DNA from: Bacteriovoracaceae bacterium UBA4096
GTDB taxonomy: Bacteria; Bdellovibrionota; Bacteriovoracia; Bacteriovoracales; Bacteriovoracaceae
Assembly: GCA_002381945.1 (NCBI GenBank)
Contig: DFXY01000026.1
Coordinates: forward strand, 1-64,000
Direction: 5' to 3'
DNA length: 64,000 nt
The notes beneath the pieces are model-generated. The model was not told where the DNA came from and searched no databases. It was given only the letters and a program-made list of their open reading frames with translations. Made by a program: the position numbers and the translations under genes. Within the stretch, counting starts at the first letter, position 1, and every line of letters begins with the position of its first letter. This document shows positions 8,981 to 16,953 of this stretch, piece by piece.

Positions 8981-9568
8981 CTAACTCCCTGTAAGCAACC
9001 TTGCTCTATAATTTTCAAGAATAAATTCATAATTAGACTCCTCACTATTTCGATTCCTCCATTCCAGATAGTCGGCCCGTTTGGCCAAAGAGCGCACACT
9101 TTGACCTGAAGGAGAGATGAGGGTGATTTTTTCTATTTCAGTTGATGCGGGAAAAAGTTTATTAAACCACTGTTCAACTTTTTTAGAAGTAAAGAGTACT
9201 TTTTTTATACGATTATTTCTGATGGACTCCAGGAGCTCTTCATTCCATTCAATATCATATAAATCTGAGTCAGAGGCCCCTCCTGATTTTCTTCGGCATG
9301 ATTTAATGACATCGCCCATAGCAATACCTTGTGACTCCAATAGGGCCACAATGTCTTTGTGATTTTTAACCGGTTGATTAAAGACATCGCCCAGAAGCCT
9401 CCACAGCAAGTTCTTTTCTCCTCCAAAGAAAAAATCAATCTCGTGCTCTTTTATCTCGCAACGTCTCTTCGGATCAGAAAATTTACCTATGGGAAAGGAG
9501 CCAATAATCATCATCAGTGGATGTGCTGGTAGAAATGTTCCATAGGGATGTTTTTCCCGTCTACTCAT
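8981..9568 (-). CDS. Uracil-DNA-glycosylase-fold protein, probable
   Basis: About 195 residues from the ATG at 9568; a TTG at 9622 would overlap umuC by 31 nt. It looks like the UDG superfamily: an early strand with a loop rich in Gly/Pro (MMIIGSFPIGKF), FGGEKNLLWRLLGDVF, a middle segment GIAMGDVIKSCRRK, KKVLFTSKKVEQWF, and a late strand-loop LISPSGQS where UDGs carry LPSPSP/LHPSP-type motifs. Such proteins remove damaged bases, but catalytic residues cannot be fixed by eye. Its position directly after umuC supports a place in the damage response. No clear ribosome site is seen for either start. Confidence 0.55.
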   Translation of the reverse strand: MSRREKHPYGTFLPAHPLMMIIGSFPIGKFSDPKRRCEIKEHEIDFFFGGEKNLLWRLLGDVFNQPVKNHKDIVALLESQGIAMGDVIKSCRRKSGGASDSDLYDIEWNEELLESIRNNRIKKVLFTSKKVEQWFNKLFPASTEIEKITLISPSGQSVRSLAKRADYLEWRNRNSEESNYEFILENYRARLLTGS

Positions 9569-9591
9569 ACTATCAACATGACATAGCTGGT

Positions 9592-10851
9592 TTAAACTTT
9601 CACCCTCAAAAGATCTTTCCAAGATGTGGTGTAATGCTGAGTTTTATAGTCAGCGATCGTTCTCCATTCATTATGAATGCCACATGCAGCACTTTTAATT
9701 GTGTGCTCGCCATATTTCTTATTAATCAAGTCCATGATTTGGTTTAGCTTTTCATTATCATTTGGATCGGGAGTAAAGAGATCCAGCTGATTTTGATTTC
9801 TGGGGACAATATGATTAAGTAAGACGCCTGCTTTTTTATAAGCAAAGCCTGGTCGATAAATTTCGTCCAGGATTTTATGGGCAGCATTGATAAGTTTTAA
9901 AGTATCTGATGTTCCAGTATGGAAAGTGACCCGCTCCTCTCCAAAATACTGAGGCACTTCCTGAAAAGGATTGGTGTGAATAAAGGCCTGCATGCTGTAA
10001 CACACACTGTTTTGTCTGCGCAGCTTTAAAGAAGCATGAGTGGCAAAGTGGGCCAGAGCCTCTTTAAGCTGACTTTTATCGAAGACATTTGTGCCAAAGC
10101 TGCGGGAGGTCCCGGTATTTTTTTTATCCTCGGCTTCCTCCATGGCCAGACAACTGACACCGCGAAGTTCCTCCTGAATCTGTCTGCCGGTTTTGGTTAA
10201 TAGTTTTTGAATAAGAGCTTCATCCTGATACATCTTAAATTCATAAGCGGTTTTAATTCCAAGCATATTGAGCTTAATGGCCGATTTTGAACCAATTCCC
10301 CAAATATCTTTCACAGGAAAATTTCTGAGGACACTATCAATTTCCTCAGGAGTTATCATGACCCAAACACCTTTATTCTTCTTGGCCAACTTGTTTGCTA
10401 TTTTAGAGAGTACTTTGGTAGTAGAAATGCCTACTCCGACTGGAATTCCTGTACTGTTTAAAACTTCTCTTCGAATCTTTTGTCCATACTCAATAAAATC
10501 ATAATCATTAAAACCATCAAAGAGGAGGAAGGCTTCATCTACAGAATAAATTTCCATGTCCGGTGAGAAGCCGCGAAGAACATCCATCACTCGTTTCGAC
10601 ATATTGTCATAGAGAGTGTAATTGGAGGAAAAAACTGCGACATTATGTTTTTTGATGCGGGCTTTGAGCTGAAAGAATGGTTCGCACATCTGGCCAAAGC
10701 CTACTGCCTTGGCCTCTTTAGTAAAAGCAATGGCACAGCCATCATTATTAGAAAGGACAATCACAGGACGATTTCGAACTTCGGGCCGGAATACCCTCTC
10801 GCAAGAACAGTAAAAGGAATTACAGTCCACCAAACAGAAGTACTTCATCAT
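9592..10851 (-). CDS. umuC: UmuC-type Y-family DNA polymerase (Pol V subunit)
   Basis: 419-residue translesion polymerase. The catalytic palm has LVDCNSFYCSCERVFRP (first acidic motif), and IYSVDEAFLLFDGF gives the SVDEA motif with its Asp-Glu pair. Helix-hairpin-helix thumb WGIGSKSAIKLNMLGI and the UmuC C-terminal segment AFIHTNPF ... FTPDPNDNEKLNQIMDLINKKYG separate it from DinB. The start ATG overlaps the umuD stop (ATGA). Transcribed with umuD and likely with the UDG-like gene, under SOS-type control through the inverted repeat at 11187-11211. Confidence 0.95.
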   Translation of the reverse strand: MMKYFCLVDCNSFYCSCERVFRPEVRNRPVIVLSNNDGCAIAFTKEAKAVGFGQMCEPFFQLKARIKKHNVAVFSSNYTLYDNMSKRVMDVLRGFSPDMEIYSVDEAFLLFDGFNDYDFIEYGQKIRREVLNSTGIPVGVGISTTKVLSKIANKLAKKNKGVWVMITPEEIDSVLRNFPVKDIWGIGSKSAIKLNMLGIKTAYEFKMYQDEALIQKLLTKTGRQIQEELRGVSCLAMEEAEDKKNTGTSRSFGTNVFDKSQLKEALAHFATHASLKLRRQNSVCYSMQAFIHTNPFQEVPQYFGEERVTFHTGTSDTLKLINAAHKILDEIYRPGFAYKKAGVLLNHIVPRNQNQLDLFTPDPNDNEKLNQIMDLINKKYGEHTIKSAACGIHNEWRTIADYKTQHYTTSWKDLLRVKV

Positions 10852-11180
10852 TTGTACTCACGTAAAAGAGTGGTGATCACTCCCCACACGAAGTCCCCAC
10901 TCTCCGGATCCTGACCTTCAAGCATCTTCCAGGAGAATTTTCGTACAGTGAATTCGTTGTTCAATACCAATAAGACAAGCTGGCCCTCATGAGGCTTAAG
11001 GGAGCGGTCAATAAGGAGTTTATCGCCTTTACTAATCCCCAGCGCCTTGGAGTCTCCTGCAGCCTCGATGATAAAAAGAGAGGGTTTATTAGTAAGGTAC
11101 CTTTCATCCAATGAAAGTGGCCTTTGGGCGAATTCAGCACAAGGAGATTGAAAACCAGTCATTTCGTAAGAAGAGTTCAT
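10848..11180 (-). CDS. umuD: UmuD-like protein that begins at the UmuD' position, S24/LexA family
   Basis: 110 residues against about 139 for E. coli UmuD. After six residues the protein reads TGFQSPCAEF, matching the CGFPSPAADY of E. coli where Cys24-Gly25 is cut; everything before the cleavage site is missing, and an in-frame TAA four codons upstream of the ATG excludes a longer start. The nucleophile motif is kept as AAGDSKALGISKGD (Ser44), but the catalytic Lys position in EFTVxK is Arg80, with Lys81 next to it. Inference: it is made directly in the processed form and may not need or perform self-cleavage. No ribosome site is seen. Confidence 0.88.
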   Translation of the reverse strand: MNSSYEMTGFQSPCAEFAQRPLSLDERYLTNKPSLFIIEAAGDSKALGISKGDKLLIDRSLKPHEGQLVLLVLNNEFTVRKFSWKMLEGQDPESGDFVWGVITTLLREYK

Positions 11181-11186
11181 GATTGG

Positions 11187-11211
11187 ATATTACGTAACTT
11201 TTCCGTAATAT
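11187..11211. promoter_or_regulatory. Inverted repeat, candidate LexA-type operator of umuDC
   Basis: ATATTACG-N9-CGTAATAT, a perfect 8-bp inverted repeat ending 6 nt before the umuD ATG; a TTACGTAA palindrome lies inside it. Published Bdellovibrio LexA sites are of the TTAC-N3-GTAA kind, so the half-site sequence fits while the spacing differs. Its position over the umuD start would block transcription. Confidence 0.55.
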
Positions 11212-11227
11212 TCAAGACCGGCCATTT

Positions 11228-11241
11228 ATTCCTTAAGGAAT
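11228..11241. repeat. 14-bp perfect palindrome between convergent/tandem genes
   Basis: ATTCCTTAAGGAAT lies just after the stop of the 11250 gene and before umuD. No T-run follows on either strand; it may be a weak terminator stem or a protein site. Confidence 0.3.
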
Positions 11242-11249
11242 TCAATCAG

Positions 11250-11576
11250 TTATAGGCAAGTCCCCGAAAGCATACGATTTCCCGCTTCCAGTTCAGCTTG
11301 AATATCAATTTTAGATTCAATCATAACCATTAGCTGCATATCAGACGCCTTAAAGACTAAAGGCACAGGTCCTTCTTCAACCTCCATATGAAAGGCCGTC
11401 TTCACGCGTGAGTTATTTAAGAAATAAGTGCCTCTAATACAACGAAGGGCAATCCGAGTTTGGTTAAAACGACAATCCAATTTCTGGGGACTATCTGAAA
11501 TCCCATAAACCTGACAATCCTTGGCCCATGCTTGATGAGAAAAAATGATGACGAATAAGAGGGTCAGCGTTTTCAT
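11250..11576 (-). CDS. Small exported protein, function unknown
   Basis: 108 residues with a clear signal peptide (MKTLTLLFVIIFSHQAWA, cut after AWA) and a mature part of about 90 residues with four cysteines (DCQVYG, LDCRF, LRCIRG, GTCL) that could form two disulfides in the periplasm. The body is beta-rich by appearance. No family recognised. Its start overlaps the folE stop by 4 nt, so the two are cotranscribed; no functional link to pterin synthesis is evident. Confidence 0.75.
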   Translation of the reverse strand: MKTLTLLFVIIFSHQAWAKDCQVYGISDSPQKLDCRFNQTRIALRCIRGTYFLNNSRVKTAFHMEVEEGPVPLVFKASDMQLMVMIESKIDIQAELEAGNRMLSGTCL

Positions 11577-12289
11577 GATTGTTTACCAATTAAACTGAAA
11601 AATTCAGAACGAAGTTTTGAATCCTCTTTAAATTTTCCATCAAGTGCTGATGTCATCATTGAAGCATTGGCCTTCTTTGCTCCCCGACAAGTCAGGCATC
11701 CATGAGAGCCTTCAATGACAACCATAACTCCAGCTGGCTTTAACTCTTCACGAATGGCATCCATGATGGCGTAACACATTCGCTCCTGGAGCTGAGGTCT
11801 TTGAGCATGCATATCCACAATGTGAGCAAGCTTGGAGAGACCTACAACACGAGAATCAAGACCATGGGTAGTATCAGGAAGATAACCAACATGCGCTTTA
11901 CCGATAAAAGGAAAAAAGTGGTGACTGCATAAAGAGGTGTAATCAATATCTTTAAGAATAATCACTTCATTGTAATTCTCGGCCGGAAAGGTGGTTGAGA
12001 AGATCTCTTTTTGATTGGTGCCTAGTCCTGAACAAATTTCTAATAATGCCCGGGCCATGCGGTTAGGACTACCAATGAGATTCTTGTCTTCAAGATCAAG
12101 ATCCGGGAAGGCCATTTTAAGACCTTTAAGTACATTGGCATAACCTTCGGCCATTACTTCCCGGGCCGAATTTAATTCCAGGGCACGTTTTTTATAGAGG
12201 AGAAGTTCATGATCCAGAAGTTTTTCGGCATCATCAGTAGTTGCCAGTTTCCGGGCCAGATCTTTATTAAAAGAAGATTCAAATGACAT
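11573..12289 (-). CDS. folE: GTP cyclohydrolase I (FolE)
   Basis: 238 residues from the ATG at 12289, which has an AAGGGG ribosome site 6 nt upstream; the open frame runs on to 12445 but that part has no family match. Converts GTP to 7,8-dihydroneopterin triphosphate, the first step to folate and to queuosine precursors. Zinc and substrate motifs are complete: CSHHFFPFIGKAHVGYLP, GLSKLAHIVDMHAQRPQLQE and IEGSHGCLTCRGAKK. It is divergent from the membrane protein gene at 12543. Confidence 0.95.
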   Translation of the reverse strand: MSFESSFNKDLARKLATTDDAEKLLDHELLLYKKRALELNSAREVMAEGYANVLKGLKMAFPDLDLEDKNLIGSPNRMARALLEICSGLGTNQKEIFSTTFPAENYNEVIILKDIDYTSLCSHHFFPFIGKAHVGYLPDTTHGLDSRVVGLSKLAHIVDMHAQRPQLQERMCYAIMDAIREELKPAGVMVVIEGSHGCLTCRGAKKANASMMTSALDGKFKEDSKLRSEFFSLIGKQS

Positions 12290-12542
12290 GGGTAACCCCT
12301 TAAATATGAGATGAGGTGACCTTACACCATTTTGGGTCTTTTTTGAACCTTCATGTCCATTCTTACTCATAATTACATGAATCTCTCTTTGTTTCGATAA
12401 CTGAGGCATGCCTATTACTCTCAAGAGTGGCCTGTTTAACATCACTTACCTTCAGAATACCCTGCTCAAGCCACTTCAAGCGACCACACATGGGCACCTC
12501 ATTTGCATCTTCTATAGTAACATCTGGCCCGGGGAACAAAAA

Positions 12543-12869
12543 ATGGGTTTAACACTGACAATTCAAGGGTGGTTTTATCTGCTGACAGGTTTATGGCCTC
12601 TCATAAGCATTAAAACTTTTGAAATGGTGACTGGCCCCAAACAGGATAAATGGCTGGTAAAAACCGTTGGTCTTATGATCGCCTGTTCCGGAATTATTTT
12701 TATAGTAATGACTGATTCCAAAGCCGCTCTCACTTTGGCCATTCTCAATGCAATCACTCTGGCGGGTGTGGATATCTATTATGTCTGGAAAAAAGTTATA
12801 TCAAGAATCTACTTATGGGATGCCCTGGTCGAATTGGTTTTCGTGCTGATTTATCTATGGTTCATTTAA
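12543..12869 (+). CDS. Small integral membrane protein
   Basis: 108 residues from the ATG at 12543; about four hydrophobic segments (WFYLLTGLWPLISI, VGLMIACSGIIFIVM, LTLAILNAITLAGVDIYYVW, LWDALVELVFVLIYLWFI). The longer frame from 12408 has no ribosome site and a composition unlike protein. No family recognised with confidence; small four-helix proteins of this sort are often annotated as conserved membrane proteins. It is divergent from folE and ends just before the minus-strand structured RNA. Confidence 0.7.
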   Translation: MGLTLTIQGWFYLLTGLWPLISIKTFEMVTGPKQDKWLVKTVGLMIACSGIIFIVMTDSKAALTLAILNAITLAGVDIYYVWKKVISRIYLWDALVELVFVLIYLWFI

Positions 12870-12961
12870 AAAAAGACCGACTCAAATCACTGCTGAACCT
12901 TTGATAAATCGCCAGTCCTGTCTGTGATGGGAAACCGAGTGACAGTTTCCAGGTCGGTCTT
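12866..12961 (-). ncRNA. Structured RNA with three-way junction and T-run, minus strand
   Basis: A closing stem of 9 bp (12873-12881 with 12953-12961) encloses two further stems: 12886-12890 with 12924-12928 and 12930-12935 with 12945-12950. On the minus strand the closing stem ends in a run of seven T, as at a Rho-independent terminator. No coding frame crosses it. It does not match the conserved bases I know for GEMM, SAM, cobalamin, SRP or 6S RNA. It is either a small RNA or the terminating aptamer-like tail of a transcript from about 13.2 kb. Confidence 0.5.
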
Positions 12962-13235
12962 AAAAAGAAGGCCATCTTTCGATAGCCTTCTCTATGCTGT
13001 TCGGTTTGTAATGAAACAATATTACCGTGTCCGTTTTGTTATTAAAAATCTACTCCTGTAAATCTTTGCTAACTTTTGTTGGACTGGTGATCCGAACATT
13101 TACCATTCTAACAGTTTGGTGATAGGCAGAGAAGTTCATCCTTCTAAAAGTTAAATGAAGAAAGAAGAGTTAACCTCTTTACTATATAATATGGTGCCCT
13201 CTGCAGAGGCCGTATGACCTGTTAATATTAATTCC
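12870..13235. other. 366-bp region without a convincing protein gene
   Basis: Holds the structured RNA and terminator above. On the minus strand a 29-codon frame (13139 to 13050) follows an AGAAGG that abuts its ATG; it is not related to anything I recognise and the spacing is poor, so it is left as a possibility only. The part nearest 13235 should hold the promoter of the DUF72 gene. Confidence 0.5.
12961..12991 (-). terminator. Hairpin terminator on minus strand
   Basis: AGAAGGC...GCCTTCT stem with an ATC/GAT upper part and one mismatch (12966-12991), followed on the minus strand by TTTTT. It would end a minus-strand transcript coming from 13.0-13.2 kb, immediately before the structured RNA. 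Confidence 0.55.
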
Positions 13236-14108
13236 ATGAGTATCGTCGAAGTCGGAATTTCCGGGTGGACTTACAAAGGTTGGCGTGGAACATTTTATCC
13301 TCTCAAGTTGGCACATAAGCGTGAACTAGAATACGCCAGCAGGGAATTACCTACCATTGAAATCAATGGCACATTTTATTCATTACAACGTCCAACAAGT
13401 TATGAAGATTGGTACAATAAAACTCCAGCAGATTTCATTTTTAGTGTTAAGGCCAATCGCTATATATCACACATAAAAAGACTCAATGACGTAGAAATTC
13501 CGATGGCAAACTTTATTGCCAGTGGTCCCCTTTGCTTAAAAGAAAAATTAGGACCTATCCTCTGGCAGTTTCCACCTAGTATGCCATTTGATCCCGATAA
13601 GTTTGAAAAATTCTTAGATATTTTACCGCACGATTTTGCCAATGCGGCCAAGCTCGGTAGGAAGGCGACTTTGGCAAAAGAACGTATCTATTTACAGGTG
13701 AAACGCAATTACAAAATCAGGCACGCAGTTGAAGTAAGACATATGAGTTTTTTAAATCCCTGGTTTATAGAACTTCTTCGTAAATATAATGTGGCCATTG
13801 TCTTTGCTGACACTGCAGGCAAATGGCCTTATCTGGAAGATGTAACCGCGGATTTCATTTACCTGCGCTTGCACGGGGATTCAGAACTGTATGTGAGTGG
13901 TTATGACGATTCAACCCTTGATTTTTGGTCTGAAAGAATAAAGGCATGGAAGAAAGGCCTTGAGCCGAAAGACCGATTGACCATTACCAGCGACCGCCCC
14001 ATCAAAATGGAAAGAGATGTTTATGTCTACTTTGATAATGATGCTAAAGTCAGGGCCCCGGTCGATGCCAGAAACTTAATGAAGAGATTAAATATCCCTC
14101 GATTCTGA
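13236..14108 (+). CDS. DUF72 (YecE-like) family protein
   Basis: 290 residues with the DUF72 TIM-barrel landmarks: VGISGWTYKGWRGTFYP at the start, EINGTFYSLQRP, FIFSVKANRYISHIKRL, ILWQFPPSMPFD, HAVEVRHMSF, and YLRLHGDSELYVSGYDD towards the end. Members are widespread and of unknown biochemical function. Length is at the upper end of the usual 240-290. The small exported protein gene follows after 10 nt with its own strong ribosome site. Confidence 0.92.
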   Translation: MSIVEVGISGWTYKGWRGTFYPLKLAHKRELEYASRELPTIEINGTFYSLQRPTSYEDWYNKTPADFIFSVKANRYISHIKRLNDVEIPMANFIASGPLCLKEKLGPILWQFPPSMPFDPDKFEKFLDILPHDFANAAKLGRKATLAKERIYLQVKRNYKIRHAVEVRHMSFLNPWFIELLRKYNVAIVFADTAGKWPYLEDVTADFIYLRLHGDSELYVSGYDDSTLDFWSERIKAWKKGLEPKDRLTITSDRPIKMERDVYVYFDNDAKVRAPVDARNLMKRLNIPRF

Positions 14109-14118
14109 AGGAGGACTT

Positions 14119-14271
14119 ATGTGGTTTATTAAAATTTTATTACTTTTTTTCATCATCACTTCGGTGGCCCCCTCCATGATGCTTCAAATTGACATCGAAT
14201 CACATGATATTGTGATTAATGAAGAAGGTACCGAAGAGGAAGAAGAAGAAAATGAAGAACTAGCGGCTTAG
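14119..14271 (+). CDS. Tiny exported acidic protein (50 residues)
   Basis: The ATG at 14119 follows a GAAGGAGGA ribosome site. The product starts MWFIKILLLFFIITSVAPS, a signal peptide or membrane anchor, and ends in an almost purely acidic tail (EEGTEEEEEENEELAA). One of about nine very small exported acidic proteins in this window. Function unknown; probably cotranscribed with the DUF72 gene. Confidence 0.65.
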   Translation: MWFIKILLLFFIITSVAPSMMLQIDIESHDIVINEEGTEEEEEENEELAA

Positions 14272-14277
14272 AAGACC

Positions 14278-14718
14278 TTAAAAATTCCCAGGGGCACATT
14301 GAAGGACCACTAAACCCTCGCCGCGCCACATATCTACGACTTTTTGCCGATCATCGACAACAAATACCACGTTAAATTTGTTTTTTATATGCTCCTCATA
14401 AATTTGAAGTTTTATTTCATTATCAGGTCGAGAATCTTGAGCATGTCTCATAAAGAGATGGTGATAAGTCACATGGTACTTTTCAAGCCAGTTAATGGTT
14501 TCTTGTTTCAATTCTTCTGTTCTTCCGGAAACAATAATAATGTCATGATCAGAAGCAAATCGATTTATTAACTCCCGGCACCAATCATGTATCTGATCGG
14601 TTTCCAGTGTTTTATTGAAACTCTTCCAATCCTTCTTTTTCCCTTGAAGGTGCTTCAAGCGAACTCGGATATCGGCCAGAGTGCCATCGAGGTCGATGAT
14701 AAGTGCTTTTCTTTTCAT
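14278..14718 (-). CDS. HAD-family phosphatase, polynucleotide kinase 3'-phosphatase-like
   Basis: 146 residues with HAD motif I as IIDLDGTLAD, motif II Thr/Ser region IIIVSGRTEELK, and motif III/IV as FVVDDRQKVVDMWRGEGL, a wording shared with the phosphatase domain of T4 polynucleotide kinase. Phage and bacterial relatives remove 3'-phosphates from nucleic acid ends. There is no kinase P-loop, so only the phosphatase half is present. It overlaps the SDR gene upstream by 4 nt (ATGA), and the next gene on the plus strand converges 6 nt away. Confidence 0.8.
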   Translation of the reverse strand: MKRKALIIDLDGTLADIRVRLKHLQGKKKDWKSFNKTLETDQIHDWCRELINRFASDHDIIIVSGRTEELKQETINWLEKYHVTYHHLFMRHAQDSRPDNEIKLQIYEEHIKNKFNVVFVVDDRQKVVDMWRGEGLVVLQCAPGNF

Positions 14719-15737
14719 GATCTCAGACTACGAAACTTTCTTAAAAAAAGAAATCCTAATCCTCCTGCAACAGCACTCACTTTTAGCCAACTTTTCCTCT
14801 CTGCAGCTTCTGTCAAAAGACTTGATTGCATGACGTGGCCTTCGTAGCGTCCATCTGTTTCCCCCTCCACATGAGGCGGAGTGAATAAATTCCCAGGATC
14901 TTTTGACGGCCTATCTGAAGAACCGTTCTTTCTTTGGTTATTTTCCATATAGCCCTTCGACATAACAAAGTCTTGAATACGTGGAAAGAAACGATCCATG
15001 ATCGGAAATAAAAAAGAAGAAGATCCGACCCCTAACTCTCTGGTAGGTTTCATGGCACACTTTAAAATGGCCTGGGCAACAACATCTGCCGCATACACAG
15101 GTGGAGTATGCATAGGCTCCCCAATATGTGAAGCCGCATGCTCAGGATAAGGAGTATCTATTGCGGAAGGCATAATTAGTGTAACCTGAATTGGTATCTT
15201 TTCTGCCATTAACTCCCTTCTTAGGGCATCTGTATAGCCTTTGACTGCATGCTTTGAAGCAGAATATAAACCTTGAATGGGAAGGGCAACATTGGAAAGA
15301 ACACTACCAATATTCATGATCACTCCACCGCTATCCTTCATAAGCGATACTGCAACTTTACAGCCATTGACCACTCCCCAAAAGTTGGTATCAAATAATC
15401 TTTTAGCTTCCTCAATCGAAGTGTCCATCAGTTTAGAGTAAATTGATATTCCGGCGTTATTTACGAATGTATCGATGCGTCCGAAAGTCGCAATACATTT
15501 ATCCGCAGCACTTTGAATCTGATCTATCTCCGCAACGTCAACGACAGCAAAAGCAGTGTCATAACCTTTATGCCGCATTTCATCCTGAATTTTCTGCAGT
15601 TCATCCTCATTTCTCGCAACCATAAAAACTTTTGCCCCCTGCTCGACAGCTCGATGAACAGTGGCAAGTCCAATTCCGCTGGTAGCTCCTGAAATAAACA
15701 GTACCTGTTCGTGTAAGGGCTTAAGCTTAATGGCCAT
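14715..15737 (-). CDS. Short-chain dehydrogenase/reductase with C-terminal membrane anchor
   Basis: 340 residues. Classical SDR in the first 230: cofactor motif ISGATSGIG, ARNE (an Arg after strand 2 that favours NADP), NNAGIS, Ser in NIGSV, and YSASKHAVK with the catalytic Tyr and Lys. About 100 residues follow that the SDR fold does not need, ending in AVAGGLGFLFLRKFRSLRS, a hydrophobic stretch with basic flank that looks like a tail anchor. Substrate unknown. A gene order of SDR then PNK-type phosphatase has no obvious pathway meaning. Confidence 0.88.
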   Translation of the reverse strand: MAIKLKPLHEQVLFISGATSGIGLATVHRAVEQGAKVFMVARNEDELQKIQDEMRHKGYDTAFAVVDVAEIDQIQSAADKCIATFGRIDTFVNNAGISIYSKLMDTSIEEAKRLFDTNFWGVVNGCKVAVSLMKDSGGVIMNIGSVLSNVALPIQGLYSASKHAVKGYTDALRRELMAEKIPIQVTLIMPSAIDTPYPEHAASHIGEPMHTPPVYAADVVAQAILKCAMKPTRELGVGSSSFLFPIMDRFFPRIQDFVMSKGYMENNQRKNGSSDRPSKDPGNLFTPPHVEGETDGRYEGHVMQSSLLTEAAERKSWLKVSAVAGGLGFLFLRKFRSLRS

Positions 15738-15876
15738 GAGTAACCTCCTATTCGAACGTTATTCTCTTGATCCTAAATGAAGAAGGAAACAAAAATTGAA
15801 ATTGAGTCAAGTTTTACGCAACTCCACTTTTTACTCTGTATCAATGCGATCTAACTTCTAAGAAGAGGAGAAATCT

Positions 15877-16953
15877 ATGTTTGAACATAAAGTAAGAAAG
15901 TCGGACGAAGAATGGAAGATTGAAAGACAAGATTTTAGTCATCGATTTAACCAATCCTTCAAAGACCCCTATTTTAATAAACATCAAGAAAAAATTTCTG
16001 AACTTGAAGAGCTTGCTTGGAAAATTTATATAGAAAGTCGAAAATCCCCCTTTAAGGCAAAGGCGGATAATGAATTTAAGGATCCCAGTTTTGAAGTTAG
16101 CACGGACTGGTTAAATGCCCGTAAGGCAGTAATGGAAGCACAAAATATTCATAATGATAAAACATTACCATCAAAAGTACTTCTCATTTGTGCTTCTGAT
16201 AGAAATGATCATACTTGTCCGGGAGAGATATCAAAATCTTATCGTCTTACTAAAATCGCGGAAGAAACACTGAGGTCTAAAGACCTGGAGGTTCATGTAC
16301 TGAACTTATCAAAGATCATTTCTGAATACGGCAAGATGATTTACCCCTGCAAAGGTTGCGTTTCAACAGCAATGCCTTTATGTCACTGGCCATGCTCTTG
16401 CTATCCTAATCATGCTTTAGGACAAGTTAATGACTGGATGAACGATATATATCCCATGTGGGTGCAGGCCCATGGAATCATGATCATTACACCTGTCTAC
16501 TGGCATCAGGCGCCTAGTGTACTAAAGCTAATGATTGACCGCTTAGTCTGCGCCGACGGGGGAAATCCAGATCCTACTACCACTCAGGGAAAGGATCCTC
16601 AACTTGCAAAAGAAATAGAACTACGAGGCTGGGACTATCCCCGACATCTTCAAGGCCGGGTTTTCTCAGTCATTGTTCATGGGGACACTCAAGGAGTTGA
16701 TGATCTTAAAAATTCTTTAACGGCATGGTTAAGTGAGATGATGCTCATCCCCGCGAGTATCTACAGTCAGGTTGGAAGATATATTGGTTACTATGGTACA
16801 TACGCCGAGTCCCACAGAGAACTGGATAAGGATAAGGCAATCATAAATGAAGTTCGAAATGCTTCTGAGTCCCTATATTTAGCGATCCAAGCGGAAAGAG
16901 AAAAAAAATTGATTTCCCAGTTACCCCAACTCAATGATCCAAGGCCAAAATGA
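15877..16953 (+). CDS. Flavodoxin-fold NAD(P)H-dependent oxidoreductase
   Basis: 358 residues. An N-terminal charged region of about 105 residues precedes an FMN_red-type flavodoxin domain: VLLICASDRNDHTCPGEISK (phosphate-binding loop), CKGCVSTAMPLCHWPCSC with five cysteines, and IITPVYWHQAPSVLKLMIDR, the family motif that closes over the flavin. The Cys cluster could hold a metal or Fe-S centre, as in iron-sulfur flavoproteins, but spacing is not canonical. An AGAGGAG site precedes the ATG. It overlaps the next gene by 4 nt (ATGA). Confidence 0.8.
   Translation: MFEHKVRKSDEEWKIERQDFSHRFNQSFKDPYFNKHQEKISELEELAWKIYIESRKSPFKAKADNEFKDPSFEVSTDWLNARKAVMEAQNIHNDKTLPSKVLLICASDRNDHTCPGEISKSYRLTKIAEETLRSKDLEVHVLNLSKIISEYGKMIYPCKGCVSTAMPLCHWPCSCYPNHALGQVNDWMNDIYPMWVQAHGIMIITPVYWHQAPSVLKLMIDRLVCADGGNPDPTTTQGKDPQLAKEIELRGWDYPRHLQGRVFSVIVHGDTQGVDDLKNSLTAWLSEMMLIPASIYSQVGRYIGYYGTYAESHRELDKDKAIINEVRNASESLYLAIQAEREKKLISQLPQLNDPRPK

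Noticed and set aside
9569..9622. TTG start of the UDG-like gene 31 nt inside umuC
   Set aside because: Long overlap and no ribosome site; ATG at 9568 is the simpler choice.
12290..12445. N-terminal extension of FolE
   Set aside because: The family starts near the ATG at 12289, which has its own ribosome site.
12408..12542. Upstream extension of the membrane protein gene
   Set aside because: No ribosome site and a composition unlike the rest; the ATG at 12543 fits the membrane protein.
12866..12991. Match to the c-di-GMP-I (GEMM) riboswitch, seen as abundant RNA in Bdellovibrio
   Set aside because: The conserved CACRCACAGGGCAAACC block is absent; only a similar three-stem shape.
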